From assembly GCA_963814955.1 (NCBI GenBank), contig CAWFEX010000006.1, positions 248,001 to 312,000 of the forward strand: 64,000 nt of DNA, in the 5' to 3' direction. This document shows, one piece after another, positions 53,839-62,699 of this stretch. The stretch is from DATCJA01 sp963814955. Lineage in GTDB: Bacteria; Acidobacteriota; Vicinamibacteria; Vicinamibacterales; UBA2999. A model generated the notes under the pieces. The model saw only the letters and a program-made list of their open reading frames with translations, was not told the DNA's origin and ran no database searches. The translations under genes and the position numbers were made by a program. Numbering within the stretch: the stretch's first letter is position 1; each line of letters opens with the position of its first letter.

Positions 53839-55872
53839 TCAGATCCCGAATGTTTCGGGATCCCAGCGTAAACCCAGCTCAGAGGGTGAACCCATATAGC
53901 CCAGGAGGGCGGACGCTGCAACGACTGCCGGACTTGCCAGGTATCCCTCTCCGCCCACGCCCATCCGATTCTGCCAGTTGCGGTTGAACGAGGTGATTGC
54001 GCGCTCTCCACGTTTCAGCGCGTCCGGCCCCTGCCCGAAGCAGGGACCGCACCACGACCGCCGAATCTCGCCGCCCACGGATTGAAACACGCTGGCAATC
54101 GATTCGCCGCCCAGGCGCTCATCCGAGCGCTCGATCTGCCGCGCGACGCCTCCGGACCCTGGGAACACAATGAAGGGGCGAGCACTCGTCCGGGCGCCTG
54201 CGCGACGCGCGTGATACACGACGAGCGCGGCCTGCATCAGATCGTCATAGCTGCCGTTCGTGCACGACCCGATCAGCGCCTTGTCGAACTGAAGGCGCTC
54301 ACGCGCCACCTCGTCGGCTGGAAACGCGTTTCCCGGGCTGAACGGCTTGGCAATCATCGGCCGCACATCGGTCAGCGACAGTTCCTCGTCGATTGCGTAC
54401 CGCGCCGATGCGCCGGGTAGCAGTCTGGGATACGGAAACGTCGTCATCCCTTTTGCCGCATACCAGGCGTACGTAATCTCGTCGGCGGCAAAAACGCCGT
54501 TCATGGCTTCTGCTTCAGCCATCATGTTGGCGATCGTGTTGCGGTAGGCCACTGGCAACTGGCGGCTCGCGTCCACCAGCTCAACGGACATTCCGCGCGC
54601 CTGTTGTGTGCCCCACCGGCGCAGCAACTCCAGGACGATGTCTTTGCCGCTGGCCCACGGCTGCAGGACGCCCGAAAAGACAACCCGGCGCGCTTCCGGA
54701 AGGGTGAAATACACGTAACCAGTCGACCAGCCAAAACCGAGGGTCGTGGAGCCGACGCCGATTCCGACGGCGCCGTACGCGCCGTATGCGCGGCTATGCG
54801 AGTCGGCGCCTGGAATGAACTGACCAGGGACAACCAGTCCCTGTTCCGGAAAGTAAAAGTGGAAGATGCCGTCGCCGGGAGTCGCGTAGTAGGGCGGCTG
54901 GAGTTCGTGCTGCCTTGCGAAGGCCCTGCCGATCGATGTCTGCCGCTCATCGTCGGAGCGGCCGGTAAAGACAAAGTGATCGTTGGCAATGGCAGCCTGC
55001 CGCGGGTAGATGCGATCGCCCCCCGTGATCGCGTTGAACGTGTGGATCGCGAACGGGGCGGTTCCGTCAGAGGCAGGCAGCAGGTCGGCATATACGCGAA
55101 CCGTGTCGCCCGGCCAAAGGGTGCTCCGGTCCTTGTCAACGCGGTGAGCCCAGACGATCTGTTCCGTTGTGGTCATCGTCCGAGCGAGTGACTCATCGGG
55201 AAATGCGACCGCGGGAGGCCGCTCCACGGATTCGCGAAATTCCCGGCGTCCCACGGTAATGATGCCGCCGCTTTGGCGAATCTCTTCTTCCTTCGCGCTC
55301 AGTGGCAGCGGACTGTAGGTCTTCGACTGCGTGACGTTCTCCAGCCGTCGCGTCGAAGGGTCGAACAGGAACTCATCCCCGTCATGCGCATCGGCGACCG
55401 CCTCGGGGCTTTGAACCACGTGCAGACCGAGATTGATGGCGTTGCGGCGGAAAATATCGCCCATGTTGTTGCCGCACACGATGACCATCTCGAGGCCGGC
55501 TTCCTCGGCGACAGCCTTCAGCCCCGCCGGACTCATTTCGCGCGACGATCCGATCGCGAACCGGTCGCCGGCGATGACGAAGGTTTCGCCGCGGTGCACG
55601 CGGGCGCGAAAATCGGGCATCAGATAACGGAACGCCCCTGCTTTCCAGCGCTCGTCGAGACTCTCCAGCGTTTCCGATACGCAGTCGGCCGCCGGTGTGA
55701 TCTGGTCCGTATCGATAGCGTCGAGTTTCTTGCCGAACTTGGTGCCCGGCAGTTTGGGATCCCAGAAAATCAACGCTCTGCCGCTGATGGGGTGACCGGC
55801 GCGGGGCTCAACGATTTCGGCCGGAATGCCCGAAAATTTACGGTCGGATTTGAGCTGTGCGGGCGTGATCAT
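53839..55872 (-). CDS. Aconitase/isopropylmalate dehydratase family fusion, swivel domain first
   Basis: 677 residues from ATG 55872. Residues ~1-200 form the small swivel domain (RFAIGSSREMSPAG, CGNNMGDIFRRNAINLGL). From about 240 comes the 4Fe-4S catalytic domain (FIPGADSHSRAYGAYGAVGIGVGS, IGSCTNGSYDDLMQAA, SWCGPCFG with cluster cysteines, NRNWQNRMG). Swivel-before-catalytic order is that of AcnB, but there is no HEAT domain and the sequence is not AcnB-like. Substrate uncertain. No leu genes adjacent. Confidence 0.8.
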   Translation of the reverse strand: MITPAQLKSDRKFSGIPAEIVEPRAGHPISGRALIFWDPKLPGTKFGKKLDAIDTDQITPAADCVSETLESLDERWKAGAFRYLMPDFRARVHRGETFVIAGDRFAIGSSREMSPAGLKAVAEEAGLEMVIVCGNNMGDIFRRNAINLGLHVVQSPEAVADAHDGDEFLFDPSTRRLENVTQSKTYSPLPLSAKEEEIRQSGGIITVGRREFRESVERPPAVAFPDESLARTMTTTEQIVWAHRVDKDRSTLWPGDTVRVYADLLPASDGTAPFAIHTFNAITGGDRIYPRQAAIANDHFVFTGRSDDERQTSIGRAFARQHELQPPYYATPGDGIFHFYFPEQGLVVPGQFIPGADSHSRAYGAYGAVGIGVGSTTLGFGWSTGYVYFTLPEARRVVFSGVLQPWASGKDIVLELLRRWGTQQARGMSVELVDASRQLPVAYRNTIANMMAEAEAMNGVFAADEITYAWYAAKGMTTFPYPRLLPGASARYAIDEELSLTDVRPMIAKPFSPGNAFPADEVARERLQFDKALIGSCTNGSYDDLMQAALVVYHARRAGARTSARPFIVFPGSGGVARQIERSDERLGGESIASVFQSVGGEIRRSWCGPCFGQGPDALKRGERAITSFNRNWQNRMGVGGEGYLASPAVVAASALLGYMGSPSELGLRWDPETFGI

Positions 55873-56097
55873 GCTGTTTCTGAGAAAATCGGTCCGGCAT
55901 CGCTCGTGCAATTGTTCAGGTCGTATGGCTGGCGGTTGCATCTGGAAGCGTAGGAATCGATTTTCGGCCGTGTTTACACGGCTGTGCTAGGATCGCCGCC
56001 CCTTCATCGGTCGAACGTGTATGGATTCCCCTACTGACGCCGCTCTGACTGATCGGCCTGATCGGCGGCGCCGCAGACAACCTCGACCTCCCGGCGG

Positions 56098-58201
56098 TTG
56101 CGTCCGGCGCTTCGCATTGTGGAGCCGCCGCCGCTCGATCCCGGCGATCTCAAGAACCCGGCGCTGTACATCAATCGGGAGCTGAGCTGGCTGGAATTCA
56201 ACCAGCGCGTTCTCGATCAGGCTTTCGATTCGTCGCATCCGCTGCTCGAGCGCGTCAAGTTCCTGGCGATCGTGGCCACGAACCTCGACGAGTTCTTCAT
56301 GATTCGCGTCTCGACGACGCAGAAGAATCTGCGACAGGGCATCGAGGACGTTTCCCCTGACGGCTACAGCACGCAGGAACAGCTCGTCGCGATGCGCACG
56401 CGCGGCGTGCAGATGCTTCACGACATCGGCAAGTGCTGGGAACAGCTGCGCCCGCTCCTCGCGGCCGAACACATCGTGCTGCTCGAGCCTCAGGATTGGA
56501 CTCCAGAAATTCGCGAGTACCTGCACGCCTACTTCTCGCGCGAAATCTGCCCTGTCCTGACTCCGCTGGCCTTCGATCCAGGACATCCGTTTCCGCAGAT
56601 CTCGAATTTGAGCAAGAACTTCGCCGTCGTGGTCAGACATGCTGGCCGCACGAAGTTCGCACGGGTGAAGATGCCGGACGTTCTGCCTCGATTCATTCCG
56701 TTACCCGAGCAGCTCGGCGCGCCGCGGACACGGTCGTTCGCGTTTGTCGAGGATGTCATTCGCGCCAATATCCAGGAGCTCTTTCCAGGAACACAGGTCA
56801 AAGGCGCTCACCTGTTCAGAATCATCAGGGACGCGGACCTTGAAATCGAGCAGGCGGAAGCCGACGACCTGCTCGAATCCGTAGAGTCGAGCCTCAGGCA
56901 GCTCCGGCACGGCGCCGTTGCACTATTGCAGGTCGGTAGCGACATGCCGGGGCGCGTTCTGAACATCCTCATCGAGAACTTCGAGATGACCGAGGATCTC
57001 GTGGAGAGGACCGACGCACGCCTGGGGTTCGGCGACTGGATGCACCTCACGAACACTCACGCGCCTGAGCTGAAAGACGCTCCGTTCTCCCCGCCGACGC
57101 TGTGGCGCCTCGACGAGGACGCGGAAATCATCTTCGATCAGCTGCGATACCAGGATCAGCTGATTCACCATCCGTATCAGTCGTTTGTGTCGGTCGAGGC
57201 GTTTCTGCGCGCCGCCGTCAAAGACCCGCACGTTGTCGCCATCAAGATGACGCTCTACCGCATCGGCGCCAACTCGCCGCTGATTGATTTGCTCATCGAG
57301 GCGGCCGAGGCCGGCAAGCAAGTCGCTGTGCTGGTGGAGTTGAAGGCCCGCTTCGATGAGCGAAACAATATCATCTGGGCGAAACAGCTCGAATCCCACG
57401 GCATCCATGTCGTGTATGGCTTCGCTGATCTCAAAACCCACGCGAAGCTGTGCCTCGTGGTGCGCCAGGAGCCCGACGGCATCCAGATGTACAGTCCACA
57501 CGGGAACGGGCAACTACAACCCGATCACGGCCAAGGTCTACACGGACATCGGTCTCTTCACAGCCGATCGCGACGTCGTCGCGGACGTCGCTGAGATCTT
57601 CAATTATCTGACCGGATACTCGAACCAGAAAGAATTTCGCAGTCTGCTCGTGGCACCGCTGCAGCTGCGAACGCGTCTGTCAGAATTGATCGCGCGCGAA
57701 GCGGAACACGCACGCGCGGGCCGCGAGGCCAGGATCATCGTCAAGATCAACGCGATCACCGACGATCAGATGACCAGGGTCTTCTACAAAGCGTCGCAGG
57801 CGGGCGTGTCGATCGACTTGATCGTCCGCGGCATCTGCGGGCTGCGACCGGGCATTCCCGGCGTCAGCGACAATATCCGCGTCCGGTCGATTGTCGGACG
57901 CTTCCTGGAGCACTCGCGGGTTTTCTGGTTCCTCAACGGTGGTCACCAGGAGATGTATATCGGCAGCGCGGATCTGATGGAGCGCAATCTGGATCGTCGC
58001 GTCGAGACGCTCACGCCTGTGCTCGATCCCGAGATTCTGGCGCATCTTCGCGACGTCGTGCTTGCCGCGTACCTGCGCGACACGGTTCGCGCAATGGTGC
58101 TCGATGCCGCCGGCCACTACACGCGTCCCGACACCTCGTCTGGCAGCTTCAATGCGCAGGATTTCCTGCTGAAGCACTACGCCGACGCACCGAACGAATA
58201 A
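56098..58201 (+). CDS. ppk1: Polyphosphate kinase 1, +1 frameshifted
   Basis: Makes polyphosphate from ATP. NPALYINRELSWLEFNQRVLDQA opens the family, ATNLDEFFMIRV follows, then VELKARFDERNNIIWAKQLESHGIHVVYGFADLKTHAKLCLVVR with the phospho-acceptor histidine. Frame 1 is good to IQMY; VHTGTGNYNPITAKVYTDIGLFT continues one base on, so one A near 57491-57493 is extra. Later SIVGRFLEHSRVFWF carries the second histidine. Rejoined length is about 700 residues. The start (TTG 56098) is uncertain. Confidence 0.9.
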
Positions 58202-58233
58202 CCCGACGCTCGGACCGTCCCCTCCTTTCCCTG

Positions 58234-58275
58234 TGCTATAGTCCGCGGCGACCAAGGAGGGCCCATGTTCTGATG
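58234..58275 (+). promoter_or_regulatory. Extended -10 promoter and two-codon upstream ORF before the secreted cluster
   Basis: TG-c-TATAGT (58234-58242) is an extended -10. AAGGAGG (58254-58260) sits 4 bases before ATG 58265, which opens ATG TTC TGA; that TGA overlaps the real ATG 58273 (TGATG). The Shine-Dalgarno is 12 bases from the second ATG, so initiation may need the mini-ORF or simply use a long spacing. Confidence 0.5.
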
Positions 58276-59166
58276 AGAGCACCCCTCTATCAAAAACTCT
58301 CTTTCCTGCTGTTGGCGGTCTTGCTCTGCGCCCGTCCGGCGCTCGCCCAGGTCGACATCGCGGGCAACTGGCGGCCGCTGCCTCGCAATCAGGACGGAAG
58401 CGGAATGACGGGCGATGCTGCCGGGGTTCCGCTCAGCGCTGAAGGACGCTGGAGAGCCGACAGCTGGTCGCCCGCCGACTTCGATACGGCCGAATGGGTT
58501 TGCCGGCCGCACGCATGGGACTACTCCCTCGAGGGACCGCTGTCGCCTATCCGTTTCTGGCCCGAGGTCGACAAGGCCACACAGAAAGTCGTGGCGTACC
58601 GGGGTCACATCAATATGGAGGAGCAGGAAACAGCGATCTGGATGGATGGACGGCCGCACCCGCCCGCCCACGCGCCTCACACGTGGAGCGGCTTCTCGAC
58701 CGGGGAATGGGACGGCGACACGCTCGTCGTCACAACGACACATCTCAAGGAAGCCTACATCCGGCGCACCGGACTGATGCGAAGCGATCAGACGACAGTC
58801 CGGACGCGCTGGAGGCGTATGGGGGATTTCCTGCAGGCGACTGTCGTCATGTACGATCCCGTCTATCTCGCGGTGCCATACATTCGCGCGACGATGATGT
58901 GGGTCTTCGATCCGGCGATGCGCATGGATCCGTATCCGTGCGAAGAAGCGACTGAGACTGCCGTCCCGCGCGGATCGGTCCCCCACTTTCTGCCGGGCCG
59001 CAGTCCGTTGCCCGGGCTCGACCCAAACCTGACCGATCGATTCGACACGCCATATCAGCCCAGGCTGGGCGGGCCCGAAACGATGTATCCGGAATACATC
59101 CAGAAGATCAAAGGGTTTCCGAAGCCAGCCAAGCGTGCGGTTGGCGCCGCAGAAGGTGGGCCGTAA
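58273..59166 (+). CDS. Secreted protein of unknown function, first of a tandem pair
   Basis: 297 residues, signal MRAPLYQKLSFLLLAVLLCARPALAQ. Conserved with the next gene: DIAGNWRPLPRN, EWVCRPHAWDYSLE, IWMDGRPHPP, WSGFSTGEWDGDTLVVTTTHLKEAYIRR, PYPCEEATET and GPETMYPEYI. The W-G-x-S-x-G-x-W-x-G-D-T-L block recurs in many uncharacterised exported proteins beside DUF6152 genes. No catalytic residues recognised. Ends in TAATG overlap with the second copy. Confidence 0.75.
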   Translation: MRAPLYQKLSFLLLAVLLCARPALAQVDIAGNWRPLPRNQDGSGMTGDAAGVPLSAEGRWRADSWSPADFDTAEWVCRPHAWDYSLEGPLSPIRFWPEVDKATQKVVAYRGHINMEEQETAIWMDGRPHPPAHAPHTWSGFSTGEWDGDTLVVTTTHLKEAYIRRTGLMRSDQTTVRTRWRRMGDFLQATVVMYDPVYLAVPYIRATMMWVFDPAMRMDPYPCEEATETAVPRGSVPHFLPGRSPLPGLDPNLTDRFDTPYQPRLGGPETMYPEYIQKIKGFPKPAKRAVGAAEGGP

Positions 59167-60050
59167 TGGTCTTTCGCAGCACGCCATGGCTGCTGCTCGT
59201 CGCGATGCTGGCGAGCACTGCGGCGTTCGCGCAGGTCGATCTCACCGGACTGTGGCGTCCGCTCGGCCGCAATGAGGACGGCAGCGGGATGGACGGCGAT
59301 TACGCCGGGCTTCCGCTGAACGCGGCCGGACGGGCCCGCGCGCAAGCCTGGGCCCCCGAGAACTTCGAGGTACCCGAATGGGTGTGCCGCCCGCACGCCT
59401 GGGACTTCTCGCTCGAGGCTGGCGCGTCGCAGCTCCGCATGACGGCCAATATCGACGACGCCACTCAGAAGCTCATTGCCTTGCACGGCCGCCTCTCGAT
59501 GCGCGAGCAGGAGACGGACATCTGGATGGACGGCAGACGGCGTCCGCCTGACTACGTTCGCCACAGTTGGAGTGGCTTCTCGACAGGCGAATGGGAGGGC
59601 AACACGCTCGTGCAGACATCGACCCACCTGAAGGAGGCGTACATGCGCCGGTGGGGACCGATGCGAAGCGACCAGGCGACCGTGCGGATCCGCTGGAAGC
59701 GAATCGGCGAGTATCTGCGCGCCACGGTCATCGTTTACGACCCGGTGTACTTCGAGGCCCCGTACGTCCGGACGTCCCTGTTCTGGCTCAGCGACCCGAA
59801 TCTGCTAATACCACCCTATCCGTGCGAAGAGGCGACCGAGACTGTAGTCGAGCGTGGCACCATCCCCCACTACCTGCCGGGACAAAGCCTCCTCCCCGGA
59901 CAAGATCCAAAGGTCACCGACGGGTTCGGAACACCGTACGAAGCGAGGCTCGGCGGAGCCGAAACGATGTATCCCGAGTACATCGCGAAGATGAAGAGCT
60001 TCCCGAGGCCTCCGCAGGTGCTGGGCGAACAAGGGGTGCGAGGCCAATGA
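59166..60050 (+). CDS. Secreted protein of unknown function, second of a tandem pair
   Basis: 294 residues, signal MVFRSTPWLLLVAMLASTAAFAQ. Clear paralogue of the preceding gene along its whole length (DLTGLWRPLGRN, EWVCRPHAWDFSLE, IWMDGRRRPP, WSGFSTGEWEGNTLV, PYPCEEATET, GAETMYPEYI), so a tandem duplication. It is more diverged in the middle. Overlaps the previous stop (TAATG) and the next start (ATGA), giving tight coupling. Confidence 0.75.
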   Translation: MVFRSTPWLLLVAMLASTAAFAQVDLTGLWRPLGRNEDGSGMDGDYAGLPLNAAGRARAQAWAPENFEVPEWVCRPHAWDFSLEAGASQLRMTANIDDATQKLIALHGRLSMREQETDIWMDGRRRPPDYVRHSWSGFSTGEWEGNTLVQTSTHLKEAYMRRWGPMRSDQATVRIRWKRIGEYLRATVIVYDPVYFEAPYVRTSLFWLSDPNLLIPPYPCEEATETVVERGTIPHYLPGQSLLPGQDPKVTDGFGTPYEARLGGAETMYPEYIAKMKSFPRPPQVLGEQGVRGQ

Positions 60051-61105
60051 ACCGACGAACTCCATCGTTTCCCGGAGGACGTCTCGCTGCGGCGATCATC
60101 GCTGCCGGGTTCCTGGTGCTGGGTGGTTCCACAGAGCTTCTCCAGTCTCAGGCCGCGCAAGGGAACGCCCGGCAGAACGCGTGGGCATGGAAGCCGGAGA
60201 TTCCCTCCGCCAGAAGCGGAGACGTCGAGATTCTGCCGGTCCGCGGCAAGGTCTACATGCTCGTCGGGGCGGGCGGCAACATCACCGTGCACGCCGGAGA
60301 CGAGGAAGTGCTGCTGGTGGACGCGGGGCTCGAGTCGATGAGCGAAAAAGTGCTGGCTGCGGTGCGCAGCATCTCGAAGCGTCCGATCCGATACATCATC
60401 AATACGAACGAGCGCGATGAGCACACGGGCGGCAACGAGAAGCTTGCCGCCGCTGGCACCACGATTCCTTTCCGCGTGTCGACGGACCCGCGTGTTTCGG
60501 ACGGCAGAATGGGAAAGGACCGCGCGAATGTGATCGCGTATCTGAGCGTCTTTCACCACATGTCGGCGCCGACCGGCCAAAAGTCACCGCGCCCGGAGGC
60601 GGCATGGCCCGACAACACCTATTCGACACCGCAAAAGAAGCTGACGATCAACGACGAGCCGGTGCTGATCATGCATTTCCCTTCGAATACGGACGGGAAC
60701 AGCATCGTCCACTTTCGAACCTCAGATGTCGTCAGCGTCGGTGATCTCGTCGACCTGACCGGCTATCCCGTCATCGACGTAAAGGCAGGCGGAAGCATTC
60801 AATCCGTTCTGGAGAGTCTCAATCGGTTGATCGACATCACCATTCCCGGGAGAAAGTCGGAGGGTGGGACGTACGTCATCCCCGGCCACGGACGGCTGGC
60901 GGATCAGCCGGACATCGCGTACTACCGTGAGATGGTCGCCATCGTCCGCGACCGGATCCAGGCGATGATTTCCAAGAACATGACTTTGGACCAGGTGAAG
61001 GCGGCCAGGCCCACTCTGGACTACGACACCCGCTACGGAAAGAACTCGGGGCCATGGACTACAGACATGTTTGTCGAAGCGGCCTACGAGAGCCTGAAGA
61101 AATAG
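60047..61105 (+). CDS. Secreted metallo-beta-lactamase-fold protein with lost metal site
   Basis: 352 residues, signal-like hydrophobic N-terminus. The MBL fold is clear (VYMLVGAGGNITVHAGDEEVLLVDAG, IPGHGRLAD). But the zinc motif HxHxDH reads N121-x-R123-x-E125-H126 (TNERDEHTGG), and the later PAHTDGDS-type segment reads PSNTDGNS. Most ligands are replaced, so ordinary zinc hydrolase activity is unlikely. Coupled by ATGA to the paralogue pair, 16 bases before the DUF6152 gene. Confidence 0.8.
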   Translation: MNRRTPSFPGGRLAAAIIAAGFLVLGGSTELLQSQAAQGNARQNAWAWKPEIPSARSGDVEILPVRGKVYMLVGAGGNITVHAGDEEVLLVDAGLESMSEKVLAAVRSISKRPIRYIINTNERDEHTGGNEKLAAAGTTIPFRVSTDPRVSDGRMGKDRANVIAYLSVFHHMSAPTGQKSPRPEAAWPDNTYSTPQKKLTINDEPVLIMHFPSNTDGNSIVHFRTSDVVSVGDLVDLTGYPVIDVKAGGSIQSVLESLNRLIDITIPGRKSEGGTYVIPGHGRLADQPDIAYYREMVAIVRDRIQAMISKNMTLDQVKAARPTLDYDTRYGKNSGPWTTDMFVEAAYESLKK

Positions 61106-61121
61106 GTAAGGAGACGCTTTC

Positions 61122-61517
61122 ATGCAACACAGAATCCTGGTGCTCCTTATGAGCGTCGCCGTCCTCGCAGGCAGCGGCCGTGTGTTCGCGCATCATTCGT
61201 TCACGGCCGCCTACGACTCGACCAAGCGGGTCGAGATCGAAGGCGTTGTGAAGGAATTCGTCTGGCGGAATCCCCACTCCTTCGTGCGAATTGAAGTAAC
61301 GACGAAGGAAGGCGGCACGGAGCTGTGGAACCTGGAGTGGGGTTCGACCACCCAGTTGCAGGCCGCAAAGTATCCGGTCACGAGGACCACGATCAAGGCC
61401 GGCGACCGCATCATCGCGGGCGGCGAACCGGGACGCGACCCGGCCGCCAAGCGCGTCCGCATCTTCAGCATCAAACGCCCGATTGACGGATGGGAGTGGG
61501 AAGGGACTGTCGACTGA
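61122..61517 (+). CDS. DUF6152-family secreted protein
   Basis: 131 residues, signal MQHRILVLLMSVAVLAGSGRVFA. It starts mature as HHSFTAAYD and continues VEIEGVVKEFVWRNPHSFVRIEV, the DUF6152 pattern with conserved histidines. The family is exported, uncharacterised and often found beside proteins like the neighbours here. Beta-rich. The following gap is a CACAAGT repeat. Confidence 0.85.
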   Translation: MQHRILVLLMSVAVLAGSGRVFAHHSFTAAYDSTKRVEIEGVVKEFVWRNPHSFVRIEVTTKEGGTELWNLEWGSTTQLQAAKYPVTRTTIKAGDRIIAGGEPGRDPAAKRVRIFSIKRPIDGWEWEGTVD

Positions 61518-61562
61518 TCAAGTCACAAGTCACAAAGTCACAAGGCACAAGGACCAAGGGAC
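61517..61562. repeat. Tandem CACAAGT/CACAAGG words
   Basis: About six CACAAGT/CACAAAG/CACAAGG units with 7-8 base spacing, between the DUF6152 gene and the next gene. No inverted partner. Confidence 0.82.
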
Positions 61563-61564
61563 CA

Positions 61565-62362
61565 ATGCACAATGCGGCACGCCTCGTTCTTGCGGTGCTC
61601 ATCGGCGTGCCAGCGTCGACCGGGCTGATGGCGCAGGGGCGTGGCGGTGCCGGTGCTCCGGCTGCTCCGCTCCCCCCGGCACGCCTCGTCGCACCAAAAG
61701 ACCTGACGGGATACTGGGTGTCGGTCGTCGCCGAACACTGGCATCTGCGCATGCTCGTCCCTCCGAAGGGCGAGTTCTCGATGCTGCCGCTGAATGCCGA
61801 AGCGCGCAAGATTGCCAACGCGTGGGATCCGGCCAAGGAGTCCCCATCCGAGCAGTGCAAGTCGTACGGTGCGGCCGCCATCATGCGCGTGCCCGGGCGC
61901 TTGTACATCCACTGGACCGACGACAACACCCTGCAGATGGACGTCGATTCGGGCACGCAGACCCGCGTGTTCCATTTCGGCGGGGGCGAAACGCCGACTC
62001 CTCAGCCGTCTCAGTGGCAGGGTTATTCCGTGGCCGAATGGGAAGGAGTTCCGGCCCAGGAGCTGCGGGCTCGAAAAGCTGGTGCCCCGCCCGATCCCCG
62101 CGCCGGACTGCGAGTCACCACCACACGCATGCGCGCGGGGTATCTGCGCAAGAACGGCGTCCCCTATAGTGAAAACGCAAGGCTCGTGGAATATTTCGAC
62201 CGCTTTACCGAGCCCAACGGCGACGACTGGATTGTCGTCGACAGCATCGTCACCGATCCGCAATACCTCACTCAGCCCTACCTCACGAGCAGCGCTTTCA
62301 GGAAGATTCCCGATCGATCAGGCTGGGATCCGACACCCTGCCGCGCCGATCAGGCAAGGTAA
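61565..62362 (+). CDS. Secreted protein, distant paralogue of the tandem pair
   Basis: 265 residues, signal LVLAVLIGVPASTGLMAQ. Shares the layout of the two proteins at 58273 and 59166: PLNAEARKIANAWDP, WQGYSVAEWEG (against WSGFSTGEWDG), LRVTTTRMRAGYLRKNG (against VTTTHLKEAYIRRTG) and a DPQYLTQPYLT segment. So a third, diverged member of the same fold. ATG 61565; the longer frame from 61490 crosses the CACAAGT repeat. Converges on a small membrane gene with 2 bases between. Confidence 0.7.
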   Translation: MHNAARLVLAVLIGVPASTGLMAQGRGGAGAPAAPLPPARLVAPKDLTGYWVSVVAEHWHLRMLVPPKGEFSMLPLNAEARKIANAWDPAKESPSEQCKSYGAAAIMRVPGRLYIHWTDDNTLQMDVDSGTQTRVFHFGGGETPTPQPSQWQGYSVAEWEGVPAQELRARKAGAPPDPRAGLRVTTTRMRAGYLRKNGVPYSENARLVEYFDRFTEPNGDDWIVVDSIVTDPQYLTQPYLTSSAFRKIPDRSGWDPTPCRADQAR

Positions 62363-62364
62363 GC

Positions 62365-62598
62365 TCAGAAGAACAACCACCACATCACGCCGAACGCTAT
62401 CAGCGCCGGCCCCATCACCAGCGGGTACGCAATCAGTGAAGCTGCGAGCAGAATTGCCACCGTTACGACAAACGCGAGCGGTCCAAGCGGCCAGAAAAGA
62501 GCCAGCGTGAAACGCTCTCCTGAACGCGCGTCGCTCATCAGCAGACACCATACGACTCCGGCGCCGTACAGCAGAACGAGGAGCGAGCTATACGCCAC
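62365..62598 (-). CDS. Small membrane protein
   Basis: 77 residues, GTG start 62598. Two or three hydrophobic helices (SSLLVLLYGAGVVWCLLM; FWPLGPLAFVVTVAILLAASLIAYPLVM), ending MWWLFF. No family recognised. It ends 2 bases from the end of the converging secreted-protein gene. Confidence 0.6.
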   Translation of the reverse strand: MAYSSLLVLLYGAGVVWCLLMSDARSGERFTLALFWPLGPLAFVVTVAILLAASLIAYPLVMGPALIAFGVMWWLFF

Positions 62599-62628
62599 GA
62601 GCGCATCTTACCTGCTACACTTGCATTC

Positions 62629-62698
62629 GTGATTCCTGATTGATGATTTGTGATCTCATCCGACGATTGCTTATCGCAAATCACCAATCGCTCATCAC
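62629..62698. repeat. GATTTGTGA-word inverted repeat
   Basis: GATGATTTGTGATCTC (62642-62657) faces GCAAATCACCAATCGCTCATCA (62676-62697), an imperfect hairpin in the divergent gap before the TonB receptor. Same words as at 27868-27932. Confidence 0.78.
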
Positions 62699-62699
62699 C

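Noticed and set aside
7937..58201. Programmed +1 frameshifting as an explanation of the seven broken genes
   Set aside because: The shift sites share no slippery codon, stop codon or stimulating structure, and the genes are unrelated, so inserted-base errors are more likely.
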